From positions 186,001-250,000 of the forward strand of contig CANESI010000001.1 in NCBI GenBank assembly GCA_947441065.1: a DNA stretch of 64,000 bases, written 5' to 3'. Shown here one piece after another: positions 36,676 through 45,558 of this stretch; the stretch's first letter is position 1, and each line of letters opens with the position of its first letter. The position numbers and the translations under genes are program-made. Source of the DNA: Caulobacteraceae bacterium. GTDB taxonomy: Bacteria > Pseudomonadota > Alphaproteobacteria > Caulobacterales > Caulobacteraceae. Below the pieces are notes generated by a model. It had not been told where the DNA came from, made no database searches, and worked only from the letters and a program-made list of their open reading frames with translations.

Positions 36676-37914
36676 TTAGCGCCGCCGCCGCTTCTTATTG
36701 CGTGCGCGCGACAGTTTGACGACCGCGCCATGCTCCGGGCGTGGGGTCGGGATCGAGCGACGGGCGAGGCCATACATCGAGGCCATGGGCGCTTCGGCAA
36801 CAATGGCGGTTTCAGTATCGCCAAAGCCATTGAACCGGGTCGCCATGGCGGTGCCATAGGCCCCCAGCATGCCGATCTCGACATAGTCATCTTCGCCGAC
36901 ATCTTCCGGCAGCCAGAACGGCCCCGGCATGACGTCGATGGAATCGCAGGTTGGGCCGAAGAACTTGAAGGGCTTAAGACCGCTCTCGGCAACGCCATCA
37001 CGCACCAGCCTGACCGGGAAGGGCCATTTGGAATGGGCGGCATCGAACAGGTTGCCATAGGCCCCGTCGTTCAAATAGAGCGCGTCACCCTTGCGGGCCT
37101 CGACCTTGGCGAGGATGGAGGTGGTTTCCGCCACCAGCGCCCGGCCCGGTTCGCACCAAAGCTCGGTCGTTTCGTGGACCATCATCTCGGCAAAGCCGCG
37201 ATGGATGGAGTCGGCATAGTCTTCCAAGGCAGGCGGGGCCATGCCGGGATAGACCGAAGGAAAGCCGCCGCCGACATCGACAATGTCTGCAAAGACGCCT
37301 GCGCGGACCAGAGCCCGTGAGGCGGCGCTCATGGCCCCTTGATAGGCGGTCGGGCGCATGCACTGGCTGCCGACATGGAACGAGATGCCCATCAGGTCCT
37401 GCGTGGCGCGGCGGGCGGCCAAAAGCAGGGCCGGGGCCGCATCGGGCTCGACGCCAAACTTGCCACTCAGCGCATAGGCGGCACCTTCGCTGGGCACAGC
37501 GATGCGAACGATCAAGGTTAGGTCCTTGGCTCCACCGGTCGCATCGAGGATCTTGGCCAGCTCTTCATGGCTATCGAGCGAGAAGATCCGCACGCCATGA
37601 TCGAAATAGGCCGAGGCAATCGCGACCCGGCTCTTGACCGGATGCATGAAGGCCAGCCGGGCGTGAGGCGCAAAGCGGCGCACCAGCTCGATCTCTGGGA
37701 TGGACGCAACGTCGAAAGAGGCGACACCGTTCGCGGCCAAGGTCTCGATGACCCACGGCGACGGGTTCGCTTTAACGGCGTAAAGGACGTCTGCTTTTAG
37801 ATTATCCTGGAACCAACGGGCCGCTACGGCCGCAACGTCTGGACGCACAAGGGCGACAGGACGCTCCGGGGACCGCTCGCGGACCAGGTCCAGGGGTGTT
37901 TGATACGTGTGCAA
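36676..37914 (-). CDS. Ornithine decarboxylase, alanine-racemase-fold (type III) (TTG start)
   Basis: A 412-residue PLP enzyme producing putrescine from ornithine. It shows the PLP lysine in AVKANP (Lys48), FHVGSQ (179-184), DVGGGFP (213-219), EPGR (255-258) and the active-site CDSIDVM with Cys323. It ends in an unusual very basic tail (ARNKKRRRR). The start is TTG at 37914 with AGGGGG nine nt upstream; no in-frame ATG or GTG lies nearby before a stop. Lysine or diaminopimelate as alternative substrates cannot be excluded, but the lack of a DapF-like context and the DHS-like neighbour favour ornithine. Confidence 0.87.
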   Translation of the reverse strand: MHTYQTPLDLVRERSPERPVALVRPDVAAVAARWFQDNLKADVLYAVKANPSPWVIETLAANGVASFDVASIPEIELVRRFAPHARLAFMHPVKSRVAIASAYFDHGVRIFSLDSHEELAKILDATGGAKDLTLIVRIAVPSEGAAYALSGKFGVEPDAAPALLLAARRATQDLMGISFHVGSQCMRPTAYQGAMSAASRALVRAGVFADIVDVGGGFPSVYPGMAPPALEDYADSIHRGFAEMMVHETTELWCEPGRALVAETTSILAKVEARKGDALYLNDGAYGNLFDAAHSKWPFPVRLVRDGVAESGLKPFKFFGPTCDSIDVMPGPFWLPEDVGEDDYVEIGMLGAYGTAMATRFNGFGDTETAIVAEAPMASMYGLARRSIPTPRPEHGAVVKLSRARNKKRRRR

Positions 37915-37974
37915 TTCACGTAGCCCCCTGCAAGTAGTTGACCCAATCCGGCGTTAGCAGCGTTTTCGAACTTC

Positions 37975-38014
37975 GGGGTCCGCCGGAGGAGACGCATGTA
38001 AGGTTCCGGACCCC
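37975..38014 (-). promoter_or_regulatory. Hairpin in the 5' leader of the ornithine decarboxylase gene
   Basis: GGGGTCCG and CGGACCCC (8 bp, perfect) are separated by about 24 nt, 60-100 nt upstream of the TTG start. A short open frame beginning ATGGGGGGTCCG overlaps the stem. A conserved leader RNA ('speF' motif) is known upstream of ornithine decarboxylases in alphaproteobacteria; whether this leader belongs to it must be tested with the covariance model. Confidence 0.35.
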
Positions 38015-38223
38015 CCATGTAAAGCAGAAATTTGTGACAATCGGTCGGCATCCCGTCGGCAATTTCATGACACCCCCAATCTCTAGGCTAAGCGCTTGAA
38101 AAGGCGGGCTCGCCTTGCGTTTTGATTCACGATAAATCGACGAGGTGATTGATCCTTTTCGGTTTGGCTCTATAGCAAGCGCTTGAACCATTTTGGCTCC
38201 GGGAAAGATGTTGGGCGCTGTGC

Positions 38224-38241
38224 CTGTCATCAGCCTGTCAC
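38224..38241 (+). promoter_or_regulatory. Pho box (PhoB-binding site) upstream of phnCDE
   Basis: CTGTCATCAGCCTGTCAC consists of two 7-bp direct repeats, CTGTCAT and CTGTCAC, separated by 4 bp. It matches the PhoB consensus CTGTCAT-N4-CTGTCAT at 13 of 14 positions. A -10-like TAGTCT lies about 11 bp further on, and the phnC ATG follows at 38294. The rest of the 379-bp region 37915-38293 holds the decarboxylase leader on the minus strand and no other gene. Confidence 0.88.
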
Positions 38242-38293
38242 GGCTGAAGTTCTAGTCTTTTTGGATGCAACAGGTTGGGAACGTGTCACCTTC

Positions 38294-39091
38294 ATGACTG
38301 ATGTCTCTGCTGTCATTTCGGTCGATGGCGTCTCCAAAACCTTTGGAACGCGCAAGGCGCTGGATGGCGTCACGATCCGCGTTGCCAAGGGCGAGATGGT
38401 CGCGCTGATCGGTCCGTCCGGTTCGGGCAAGTCGACCTTGCTGCGCTCGATCACCGGTCTTGCGCCGATTGATGGCGGTTCCGGCAGGATCCGCGTCTTT
38501 GGCGAACCCGTCCAGACGGCCGGAAAGATCAGCGACCGGGTACGGTCTGTGCGCAGCCGTATCGGCTTTGTCTTTCAGCAGTTCAATCTGGTCGGACGCT
38601 TGAGCCTGTTCACCAATGTCGCGCTGGGGGCCTTGGGCCGTCTGGGCTTTTGGCGCGGCATGCTGGGCCTGTGGCCCGCCGCCGAGAAGCGCTTGGTGAT
38701 GGTCAGTCTGGCCCGCGTGGGGGTGGCCGACTATGCCGCCCAGCGCGCCAATACCCTATCGGGCGGGCAACAGCAGCGCGCCGCCATTGCCCGGGCTATG
38801 GTCCAGGGTGCTGAGGTCGTGCTGGCCGATGAGCCGGTGGCCTCGCTGGATCCCGTCTCGGCGCGCAAGGTTATGGATCTGTTGCTGGATCTGAACCGCA
38901 AGGATGGTCTGACCGTCGTCGTCACCCTGCATCAGGTCGACTATGCCATGCGCTATTGCCAGCGGGTTGTGGCCCTCAAGGCTGGGCAAGTGATCTATGA
39001 CGGCCCGGTCGCCGGTCTTGACCGCGCCACCCTTGTTCAAATCTATGGCCCTGAATTCGAAGACGCGTTCTGGGAAGGAGCTCCCCAATGA
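38294..39091 (+). CDS. phnC: Phosphonate/phosphite-type ABC transporter ATP-binding protein
   Basis: A 265-residue ABC ATPase: Walker A GPSGSGKST (40-48), signature LSGGQQQR (155-162), Walker B VVLADEP (175-181) and switch histidine in TLHQVDYA. The FGFVFQQFNLVGRLSLFTNV-like stretch is typical of PhnC. The ATG at 38294 is chosen; the longer open frame from 38183 would include the Pho box and adds no conserved sequence. It overlaps phnD by 4 nt (ATGA). Induction by phosphate limitation is expected from the Pho box. Confidence 0.93.
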   Translation: MTDVSAVISVDGVSKTFGTRKALDGVTIRVAKGEMVALIGPSGSGKSTLLRSITGLAPIDGGSGRIRVFGEPVQTAGKISDRVRSVRSRIGFVFQQFNLVGRLSLFTNVALGALGRLGFWRGMLGLWPAAEKRLVMVSLARVGVADYAAQRANTLSGGQQQRAAIARAMVQGAEVVLADEPVASLDPVSARKVMDLLLDLNRKDGLTVVVTLHQVDYAMRYCQRVVALKAGQVIYDGPVAGLDRATLVQIYGPEFEDAFWEGAPQ

Positions 39092-40089
39092 AGTGCTTGA
39101 CCCTCCTGCGTGCGGCCCTTGCGGCGGCGCTATTGGTGACCCTCCCTTCGGCGGTGCTGGCTCAGGCCAAGGCCCCGGTCAAGACCGTCAACTTTTCGAT
39201 CTTGGCGACGGAAAGCTCGACCAGCCTGCAGTCCTTCTGGGCACCGATCATTGCCGATATGGAAAAGCAGACCGGCTACAAGATCAAACCCTTCTATGGC
39301 TCCAACTATACGGCCCTGATCGAGGCCATGCGCTTTAAGCAGACCGATGTGGGTTGGTTTTCGAACCAGTCAGGCCTAGAGGCCGTGCGCCGGTCGGGCG
39401 GTGAGGTGTTTGTGCGCACCTTTGACCCCTCGGGACGGGATGGCTATCGCTCAGTGATCATTGTGCCCGCCAAGAGTAATCTGACGCTGGACCAAGTTCT
39501 AAAATGCGACAAGAGTCTGGACTTCGGCATTGGCGATGCCAAGTCGACCTCCGGCACCTTGGCGCCTATGACCTATCTGTTCGCGCCGCGCGGGATCAAG
39601 CCGGCCGAATGTTTCAAGACCGTTCGTGCCGCCAACCACCAGGCCAACCTCTTTGCCGTGGCGCGGGGCGTTTTGGATGTGGCCACCAACAATTCAACGG
39701 CGGTGAACCTGCAAAAGGGTCGTGACCCAGCGATCAATGATGCCATCCGCATCATCTGGACCTCGCCGCCCCTTCCCGAAGACCCCATCGTCTGGCGCAA
39801 GGATCTGGACCCTCAGGTCAAGGCGCGTCTGCGCAAGTTCTTTGAGTCCTATGGTCAAGGCACCGGCCCAGAGGCGGCGCGTCAAAGGGCGCAACTGGCC
39901 AAGGTCAGTATCGGTGGCTTCAAGCCTGCCGATAACAACCATCTTCTGCCCGTTCGGGAGATGGAGGCCACTGAGATCTATCTGGTTGCCAAGGATGAAG
40001 GCAACGCGGCCAAGATCGCCGCCGCTCAAAAGGCTCTGGCCGCTATTCAGGCCGAGCGTAAGGCCTTGGCGGGACGTACGCCCAAATGA
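39088..40089 (+). CDS. phnD: Phosphate/phosphonate/phosphite ABC transporter periplasmic binding protein
   Basis: A 333-residue PhnD-like solute receptor. Residues 1-25 are a signal peptide ending VLAQA. The mature part has the family segments FSILATESSTSLQSFWAPI, KPFYGSNYTALIEAMRFKQTDVGWFSN and FGIGDAKSTSGTLAPMTYLF, which line the anion-binding cleft in PhnD/PtxB proteins. Ligand (phosphonate, phosphite or phosphate esters) cannot be read from sequence. It overlaps phnC upstream and phnE downstream (ATGA each), so the three are one operon. Confidence 0.92.
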   Translation: MKCLTLLRAALAAALLVTLPSAVLAQAKAPVKTVNFSILATESSTSLQSFWAPIIADMEKQTGYKIKPFYGSNYTALIEAMRFKQTDVGWFSNQSGLEAVRRSGGEVFVRTFDPSGRDGYRSVIIVPAKSNLTLDQVLKCDKSLDFGIGDAKSTSGTLAPMTYLFAPRGIKPAECFKTVRAANHQANLFAVARGVLDVATNNSTAVNLQKGRDPAINDAIRIIWTSPPLPEDPIVWRKDLDPQVKARLRKFFESYGQGTGPEAARQRAQLAKVSIGGFKPADNNHLLPVREMEATEIYLVAKDEGNAAKIAAAQKALAAIQAERKALAGRTPK

Positions 40090-40886
40090 GTGCAGTCGAT
40101 CTGATCCCAGCCCCGCCCAAGCGCAGTCTTAGCGACTGGCTGTTTGATGTGCTGCTCTGGGGCGGACTGACCATCGTGCTGGTGGTGGGCTTTGCGCCCG
40201 CTGAAATGACCAAGCTGCCGCTGATCTTTGCCAATTCCGACAATATGCGCGAGTTCGGCAAGGACTTTCTGAGGCCAGATTTCGATCAATGGCCGCTCTA
40301 TGTCAGTCAGATGTGGCTGACCATCCAGATGGCGCTTTGGGGTACGTTCCTCGCCGTGCTCTTGGCCATTCCCTTTGGTCTGGCGGCGGCAAAGAACATT
40401 AGCCCGTCTTGGGTCAACCAGCCGATGCGCCGATTCTTGGACATGCTGCGGTCGGTCCCGGATCTGGTGGTTGGCACCCTGTTCATTGTGGCGGTCGGTC
40501 TTGGTCCCTTTGCCGGGGTCATGGCTCTGGCCATCAGTACCAGCGGTGTTCTGGGCAAGCTGTTCTCAGAGGCTGTTGAAGCCATTGATCGGGGTCCCGT
40601 CGAAGGGGTCCGGGCGACGGGCGCGGCACCTTTGCAGGAGATTGTCTGGGGGGTGATGCCGCAAGTCGCCCCGCTCTGGACCTCCTATGCCCTCTACCGC
40701 TTCGAATCGAGTTCACGATCCGCGACGGTTCTGGGCCTGATTGGCGCCGGCGGTATTGGTCAGGTCCTGTTCGATAGCCTCAACAGCTTCGAATATAGCC
40801 GTGTCGCCGCCATCGTCATTATCATCATCGTGGCCGTGTCTCTGATCGACCTGCTCAGCCAAGTCATCCGCTCACGCCTTCTGTAG
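40086..40886 (+). CDS. phnE: Phosphonate/phosphite ABC transporter permease
   Basis: A 266-residue inner-membrane permease with about five to six membrane segments and the binding-protein-dependent transport signature EGVRATGAAPLQEIVWGVMP (about 174-193), which contacts PhnC. Conserved LRSVPDLVVGTLFIVAVGLG and SSSRSATVLGLIGAGGIGQVL are typical of PhnE. No C-P lyase, phosphonatase or phosphite dehydrogenase genes follow, so the metabolic fate of the substrate must be encoded elsewhere. Confidence 0.93.
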   Translation: MSAVDLIPAPPKRSLSDWLFDVLLWGGLTIVLVVGFAPAEMTKLPLIFANSDNMREFGKDFLRPDFDQWPLYVSQMWLTIQMALWGTFLAVLLAIPFGLAAAKNISPSWVNQPMRRFLDMLRSVPDLVVGTLFIVAVGLGPFAGVMALAISTSGVLGKLFSEAVEAIDRGPVEGVRATGAAPLQEIVWGVMPQVAPLWTSYALYRFESSSRSATVLGLIGAGGIGQVLFDSLNSFEYSRVAAIVIIIIVAVSLIDLLSQVIRSRLL

Positions 40887-40993
40887 GCCGTTTTTGAGCG
40901 GGAATCTGGGCGAGGGATCGGCTTGAGTGGAGGCCAAAATCTGCCTTCGCGTTAGTCTCTCGTTCAAAATGACATTATGGACGACCTCGATAT

Positions 40994-41029
40994 CTGTCCA
41001 GATGAACGTCATCTGTAAAAAAATGTCAC
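40994..41029 (+). promoter_or_regulatory. Degenerate Pho-box-like half-sites upstream of the lipoprotein gene
   Basis: CTGTCCA, ACGTCAT, CTGTAAA and ATGTCAC occur within 36 bp, but their spacing (12, 7 and 10 bp) is not the regular 11 bp of a Pho box. A -10-like TATCAT follows at 41033. This is the only regulatory-looking sequence in the 213-bp gap after phnE. Weak on its own; it is listed because the flanking units are phosphate genes. Confidence 0.3.
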
Positions 41030-41099
41030 AATTATCATTTAAGGCGATTTCCAGAATGAGCATCCCATTTGGATGGGGCTTTAGAGAAAGGGATTCGCA

Positions 41100-42665
41100 G
41101 TGAAGAATTTTAAGAGCTTGCTCCTCGTCGGCTGTGGCGCACTAGCACTGTCCAGCTGTGGTCCTAGCGATATTGCCTCGCCAGGAAATGGCGGCAACGT
41201 CACCATCACCAACACGACAACGACCCCTCCTGTTGTGACGCCCACACCGACATCGACCCTGGTCACGCCAGCCACGGGCTGCCCGACCATCGCCGATGGT
41301 AGCTTGACGGACGAGGGAACGATCACGGGCCCAACCGGTACATGGCGCGCCTGTTCGCTTCCAGCGCGGATCAACAAGTCGATCACCCTGCCGAAGGTTG
41401 CCGGCCTGCTCTACCGCCTGAACGGACGTGTCGACGTCGGCACTGATCGCGGCTTCACCAAGATCACCACTGGGTCCTTGGCCGAGACTGCAACAAGCAC
41501 TGCGACTCTGACGATCGAACCTGGCGTGATCGTCTATGCCAACACCGGCATCTCTTGGCTGGCCGTCAACCGTGGCAACAAGATCAACGCCGTTGGTACC
41601 GCTACTCAGCCCATCATCTTCACCAGCCGTGACAACATTCTCGGCCTGAACACTGAAACTTCCCAGGGACAATGGGGCGGTGTGGTTCTGATGGGCCGCG
41701 CGCGTGTCACTGACTGTACGACGGGTTCGGTTGCTGCGGGCACCTGCGAGCGCCAGACCGAAGGTTCGGCTGACCCGGCTCTTTACGGCGGCGCGGACAA
41801 TGCTGACAGCAGCGGCACCATGTCCTACGTCCAGATCCGTTATTCGGGTTATGTCTTGGGTGCCGACAAGGAACTCCAGTCGCTGACCCCCTCGGGCATT
41901 GGTAGCGGTACGACTTTGAACAACATCATGAGCTACAACAGCTCTGACGATGGCGTCGAATTCTTCGGCGGCGTTGCGAACATGAAGAACTTTGTGTCCG
42001 TCGGTGCTGATGATGACAGCCTTGATGTTGACATGGGCACGACCGGCAACTTCCAAAACCTTCTGCTGATCCAACGTTCGGCAAAGGGCGATGCCCTGAT
42101 GGAAATCGACAGCAACGGTAACGAGGCCGACACGCCCCGCACCACGCTCAAGATTTCGAACCTGACGGGCCTTCAGCCTGAAGTCAGCACGGACAATGAA
42201 GCCAATGACCAGGCCGCTATGTTGGTTCGTGGTAACTCGGACGTGACCTTGGCGAACTCGGTTATTTCGACCCCAAAGAACGAATGCCTGCGTATGAACG
42301 GTTCGGGCACCACGCCTGCGACCTTCGCCGCTCGGTCGGTCGTGATGCAGTGTAACGCCACCAAGTTCCTGGGAACTGGCTCCTACAATGCCGCCGCTGT
42401 CAGCACCGCCTTTGGTTCGGGTGCGAACAACAATAATGATAGCTTCGTGACCACACTCACCAACCTGTTCATCAATGGTGCGAACGAGCTTGCTGTCGCT
42501 TCGTTCAATCCAACGACCTTGGCAAGCTTCTTCACCGCCGTGACCTCTATCGGTGCAGTGAAGAACACGGATGACAAATGGTATGCTGGCTGGACCTGCA
42601 ACAGCTCGACTGCCGATTTCGGCACGGGCAACAGCGGTGCCTGTACGTCAATTCCTACCAAATAA
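41100..42665 (+). CDS. Surface lipoprotein with beta-helix-like repeats (GTG start)
   Basis: A 521-residue protein with a lipoprotein signal (lipobox LSSC, Cys20) and a Thr/Pro-rich linker (residues ~34-60). The body has beta-helix-like rungs rich in N, D and G, such as WGGVVLMGRARV, MSYVQIRYSGY, SDDGVEFFGGVANMKNFVS and DDDSLDVDMG. Such lipoproteins are found beside TonB receptors in several Gram-negative groups. Caulobacter secretes a phosphate-starvation lipoprotein, ElpS, also encoded beside transport genes; whether this is related is untested. The start is GTG with AAAGGGA seven nt upstream. No enzyme motif is seen. Confidence 0.75.
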   Translation: MKNFKSLLLVGCGALALSSCGPSDIASPGNGGNVTITNTTTTPPVVTPTPTSTLVTPATGCPTIADGSLTDEGTITGPTGTWRACSLPARINKSITLPKVAGLLYRLNGRVDVGTDRGFTKITTGSLAETATSTATLTIEPGVIVYANTGISWLAVNRGNKINAVGTATQPIIFTSRDNILGLNTETSQGQWGGVVLMGRARVTDCTTGSVAAGTCERQTEGSADPALYGGADNADSSGTMSYVQIRYSGYVLGADKELQSLTPSGIGSGTTLNNIMSYNSSDDGVEFFGGVANMKNFVSVGADDDSLDVDMGTTGNFQNLLLIQRSAKGDALMEIDSNGNEADTPRTTLKISNLTGLQPEVSTDNEANDQAAMLVRGNSDVTLANSVISTPKNECLRMNGSGTTPATFAARSVVMQCNATKFLGTGSYNAAAVSTAFGSGANNNNDSFVTTLTNLFINGANELAVASFNPTTLASFFTAVTSIGAVKNTDDKWYAGWTCNSSTADFGTGNSGACTSIPTK

Positions 42666-42686
42666 TCACGCTAGGTACTTAGGGTG

Positions 42687-42715
42687 AGGGGGCGGCCGTA
42701 GGGCGGCCCCCTTTT
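42687..42715 (+). terminator. Probable terminator or attenuator between lipoprotein and TonB receptor genes
   Basis: A GC-rich inverted repeat (GGGGGC...GCCCCC with a G/C-rich centre) is followed by TTTT. It would reduce read-through from the lipoprotein gene into the receptor gene, 33 nt downstream. Confidence 0.6.
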
Positions 42716-42747
42716 CTCCATACGAAATTTGCCCAAGGGGATCGAGA

Positions 42748-45441
42748 ATGGATACGCGTCGGCTTGCCACACTGTTGCTGGTCTCCACCGCTATTGCGAT
42801 GCCGATGCTCGCCAACGCTCAGGAAGTTCCTGCGGCAGCGTCAGATCAGCCCGCTTCTGCCGTCTCAGAACCTGCACCCGCAGAGTCTTCAGAGCCTGCA
42901 CCTGCGGAATCGCCAGCGGAATCAGAAGTCTCCATCCCCGGCGAAATCGGCGAAATTGTCATCACCGGGCGTCGCGATAGCAGCATTGTTCGGACCGCGC
43001 CGCAGGTGGTCTCTGTTCTAACCGCCGTCGAAATCGCCCGCACGGGTGAAGGCAATATCGCTGGTGCTCTTAGCCATGTGTCCGGTCTAAGCCTAGTTGG
43101 CAGTGGCTATGTCTATGTCCGCGGCCTCGGCGACCGCTATTCACTCGCGCTTCTCAATGGTTCGCCCCTGCCGAGCCCAGAGCCGCTCAAGCGGGTTGTT
43201 CCCCTTGACCTTTTCCCCAGCAGCATCATCGCCTCGTCCTTGGTCCAGAAGAGCTATTCAGCCAATTTCCCCGGCGAATTTGGCGGCGGCGTTATCAACC
43301 TGACCACCAAGGCGATCCCGCGCGAGCCCTTCCTGTCCATCGGCTTTGGCGGTTCTGCTGATACCGAAACAACGGGTCGTTTGAGCTATACCTATTATGG
43401 CAGCACGACCGACTGGTCAGGCTTCGATGATAGCAAGCGTGACATGGCACCGGCCCTCAACGCCTTTATCGCGAGTGGTGAACGGATCAGCTCGGGCAAT
43501 ATCAAGACCGGTGATATTGCGCGGCAATTGGTTACGGGCCGAAATGCCGTTGTTCAAAGCACCTCAGAAACGCCTCCGAACGGATCTGTTAACCTGTCAG
43601 GTGGCCTGTCGTTTGATCGCGGTGCCTATACGCTCGGATTTATTGCGGCGGGGGGGTACAGCAACAAATGGTCAACCCGTGAAGCGACTAACCAAAACTC
43701 ACTGCAGTCTGACCTTTCCGCGCTGAACTCCGATTTTACGCGCGTGACCTCTGACAACCGGATCGTCCTCAATGGCCTCGTCGGCCTGGGTCTAGAGTTC
43801 GGTGACAATAAGCTGCGTTGGACCAATCTTTATATTCGCGACACTCTAAAACATACCCGCCTTGGGCTTGGAAACCGTAACCAAACGACTGTCGATTTTA
43901 TGCAGCAGGACACGTCCTGGTATGAGCGTGAATTGATCGATAGCCAGGTCGTTGGCGAGTTCAATCTCAATGACAATTTGAGCGTCGATGTTCGTGTTGC
44001 CTACGCCAACTCAAAACGTAATTCTCCCTACGAACTGACCTTCGAATATGTCCGCACCAATGTGAAGGCGGACCCTTACGGGGCCTATTTCGTCAACCGT
44101 TTGAACAATGGTAACGGCGGTGATGCTGTGATCAGCTTCTCCGAGCTGGATGAGAAGCTTTGGTCCGGTGGTGCCGATGCTACCTACCGGCTGAGGGATG
44201 GGCTGAGCGGGACAGTCGGTTATGCCTTTGCTGACACCGAGCGCACGAGTTCGCGCCGGGACTTCCAGTTCCAAGCCCCCAGCAGTTTCCCGCGCGGCGT
44301 CGATATGTTGCGGCCTGACCTTCTTCTGGCCCCAGCAGTGATCGAAGCTTTCAACATAGCGTTGGTTGAAACCAACGAAGGTAACCCAGCCTTCCTTGCG
44401 ACGCTCCGCAATCAGGCGGGCTACGTCAAGTTTGACTATCAGATGACGGACGCCTTGCAGCTCAATGCCGGCATTCGTTATGAGACCGCCGAACTAGAAG
44501 TTTCACCGATCAAGATCTTTAAGACTGCAGGTGCCTCTCTTGCGGGCACAGCGCTCGAAGAGAGCTATTGGCTGCCAGCAGCCACCTTGACCTGGCAATT
44601 GGCCTCGGACATGCAGCTTCGCGGCAACCTGTCTAAAACCATTGCCCGTCCACAGTTTCGTGAATTGGTTTACCAGTTCTATTTCGACCCCGACAGCAAC
44701 CGCATGTATCGCGGCAACCCATTCTTGGTCGATAGTGAGCTGACCAACGCGGAAGCCCGTTTCGAATGGTACTTTGACACCGATCAGCGTTTCACGGCCG
44801 CCGCGTTCTATAAGAAGATCACCAATCCAATCGAATCTTTCGTCGCCGGCGATGACTTCACGACCAGCTACGCCAACGCGCCGCAGGCCAACCTCATTGG
44901 TGCCGAATTTGACGCTCAGAAATATTTCGACCTCTCCGCCATTGAGGGGGATTTCTGGGCCTCACGCCGGATCGTACTGAACGGTAACTACACCTACACA
45001 ATGTCGGAATTGAAGGTCGCTAAGAACGACCCGATTTCAGTCTTTGCCTCGTCATCGAAGAACGCCACTGACTTCTTTAAGGATGGTGCTCAGATGACCG
45101 GCCAGTCGGACCACATTTTCAACGTCCAACTTGGACTTGAAGATCGTGAAGCGCTGTCACAGCAGACCTTGATGTTCAACTATGCCAGTAAGCGCGTTTC
45201 GAGCCGTGGTCTGGTCAATTCAGGGCAGCCTGATATCTACGCCTATCCCGGCTTCTCGCTGGACTTTGTCGCACGTCAAGGCGTAGCTGTTGCAGGCCGC
45301 GATGTTGAGCTAAAGTTCGAGGCGCGCAATCTGACAGGCCGTAATAACGAAGAATATCAGATCGTTGGCAGTAACCGCGTTGACATCAATACCTACAAGA
45401 TGGGTAGCCTGATTTCAGTGTCGGCCCAGATGAAGTTCTAA
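42748..45441 (+). CDS. TonB-dependent outer-membrane receptor
   Basis: An 897-residue receptor. Signal peptide 1-24 (ANAQ), a Pro/Ala/Glu linker with repeated PAPAES (about 41-58), a possible TonB box region EIGEIVITGRR (65-75), then a plug domain (AGALSHVSGLSLVGSGYVYVRGLGDRYSLALLNG and YSANFPGEFGGGVINLTTK), and a ~700-residue 22-stranded barrel ending in ...SAQMKF with terminal Phe. The substrate is unknown. It is paired with the upstream lipoprotein and probably captures a compound from the outside under phosphate limitation, judging only by its neighbours. Confidence 0.92.
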   Translation: MDTRRLATLLLVSTAIAMPMLANAQEVPAAASDQPASAVSEPAPAESSEPAPAESPAESEVSIPGEIGEIVITGRRDSSIVRTAPQVVSVLTAVEIARTGEGNIAGALSHVSGLSLVGSGYVYVRGLGDRYSLALLNGSPLPSPEPLKRVVPLDLFPSSIIASSLVQKSYSANFPGEFGGGVINLTTKAIPREPFLSIGFGGSADTETTGRLSYTYYGSTTDWSGFDDSKRDMAPALNAFIASGERISSGNIKTGDIARQLVTGRNAVVQSTSETPPNGSVNLSGGLSFDRGAYTLGFIAAGGYSNKWSTREATNQNSLQSDLSALNSDFTRVTSDNRIVLNGLVGLGLEFGDNKLRWTNLYIRDTLKHTRLGLGNRNQTTVDFMQQDTSWYERELIDSQVVGEFNLNDNLSVDVRVAYANSKRNSPYELTFEYVRTNVKADPYGAYFVNRLNNGNGGDAVISFSELDEKLWSGGADATYRLRDGLSGTVGYAFADTERTSSRRDFQFQAPSSFPRGVDMLRPDLLLAPAVIEAFNIALVETNEGNPAFLATLRNQAGYVKFDYQMTDALQLNAGIRYETAELEVSPIKIFKTAGASLAGTALEESYWLPAATLTWQLASDMQLRGNLSKTIARPQFRELVYQFYFDPDSNRMYRGNPFLVDSELTNAEARFEWYFDTDQRFTAAAFYKKITNPIESFVAGDDFTTSYANAPQANLIGAEFDAQKYFDLSAIEGDFWASRRIVLNGNYTYTMSELKVAKNDPISVFASSSKNATDFFKDGAQMTGQSDHIFNVQLGLEDREALSQQTLMFNYASKRVSSRGLVNSGQPDIYAYPGFSLDFVARQGVAVAGRDVELKFEARNLTGRNNEEYQIVGSNRVDINTYKMGSLISVSAQMKF

Positions 45442-45459
45442 GCCCTAAAGGGTCACAGG

Positions 45460-45490
45460 CCCTCGTTCGGCATCGACCGAACGGGGGTTT
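45460..45490 (+). terminator. Rho-independent terminator after the TonB receptor gene
   Basis: CCCTCGTTCGG pairs with CCGAACGGGGG (11 bp, one G-T pair; 6-nt loop) followed by TTT, 18 nt after the stop. It separates the receptor unit from the type IV secretion cluster, which therefore needs its own promoter. Confidence 0.8.
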
Positions 45491-45558
45491 GACCGGGGTG
45501 AAGGGCGGTATAGCGCCCGTTAAGGACTATGACAGCGGCTTGGAATTTAATCCGCATA

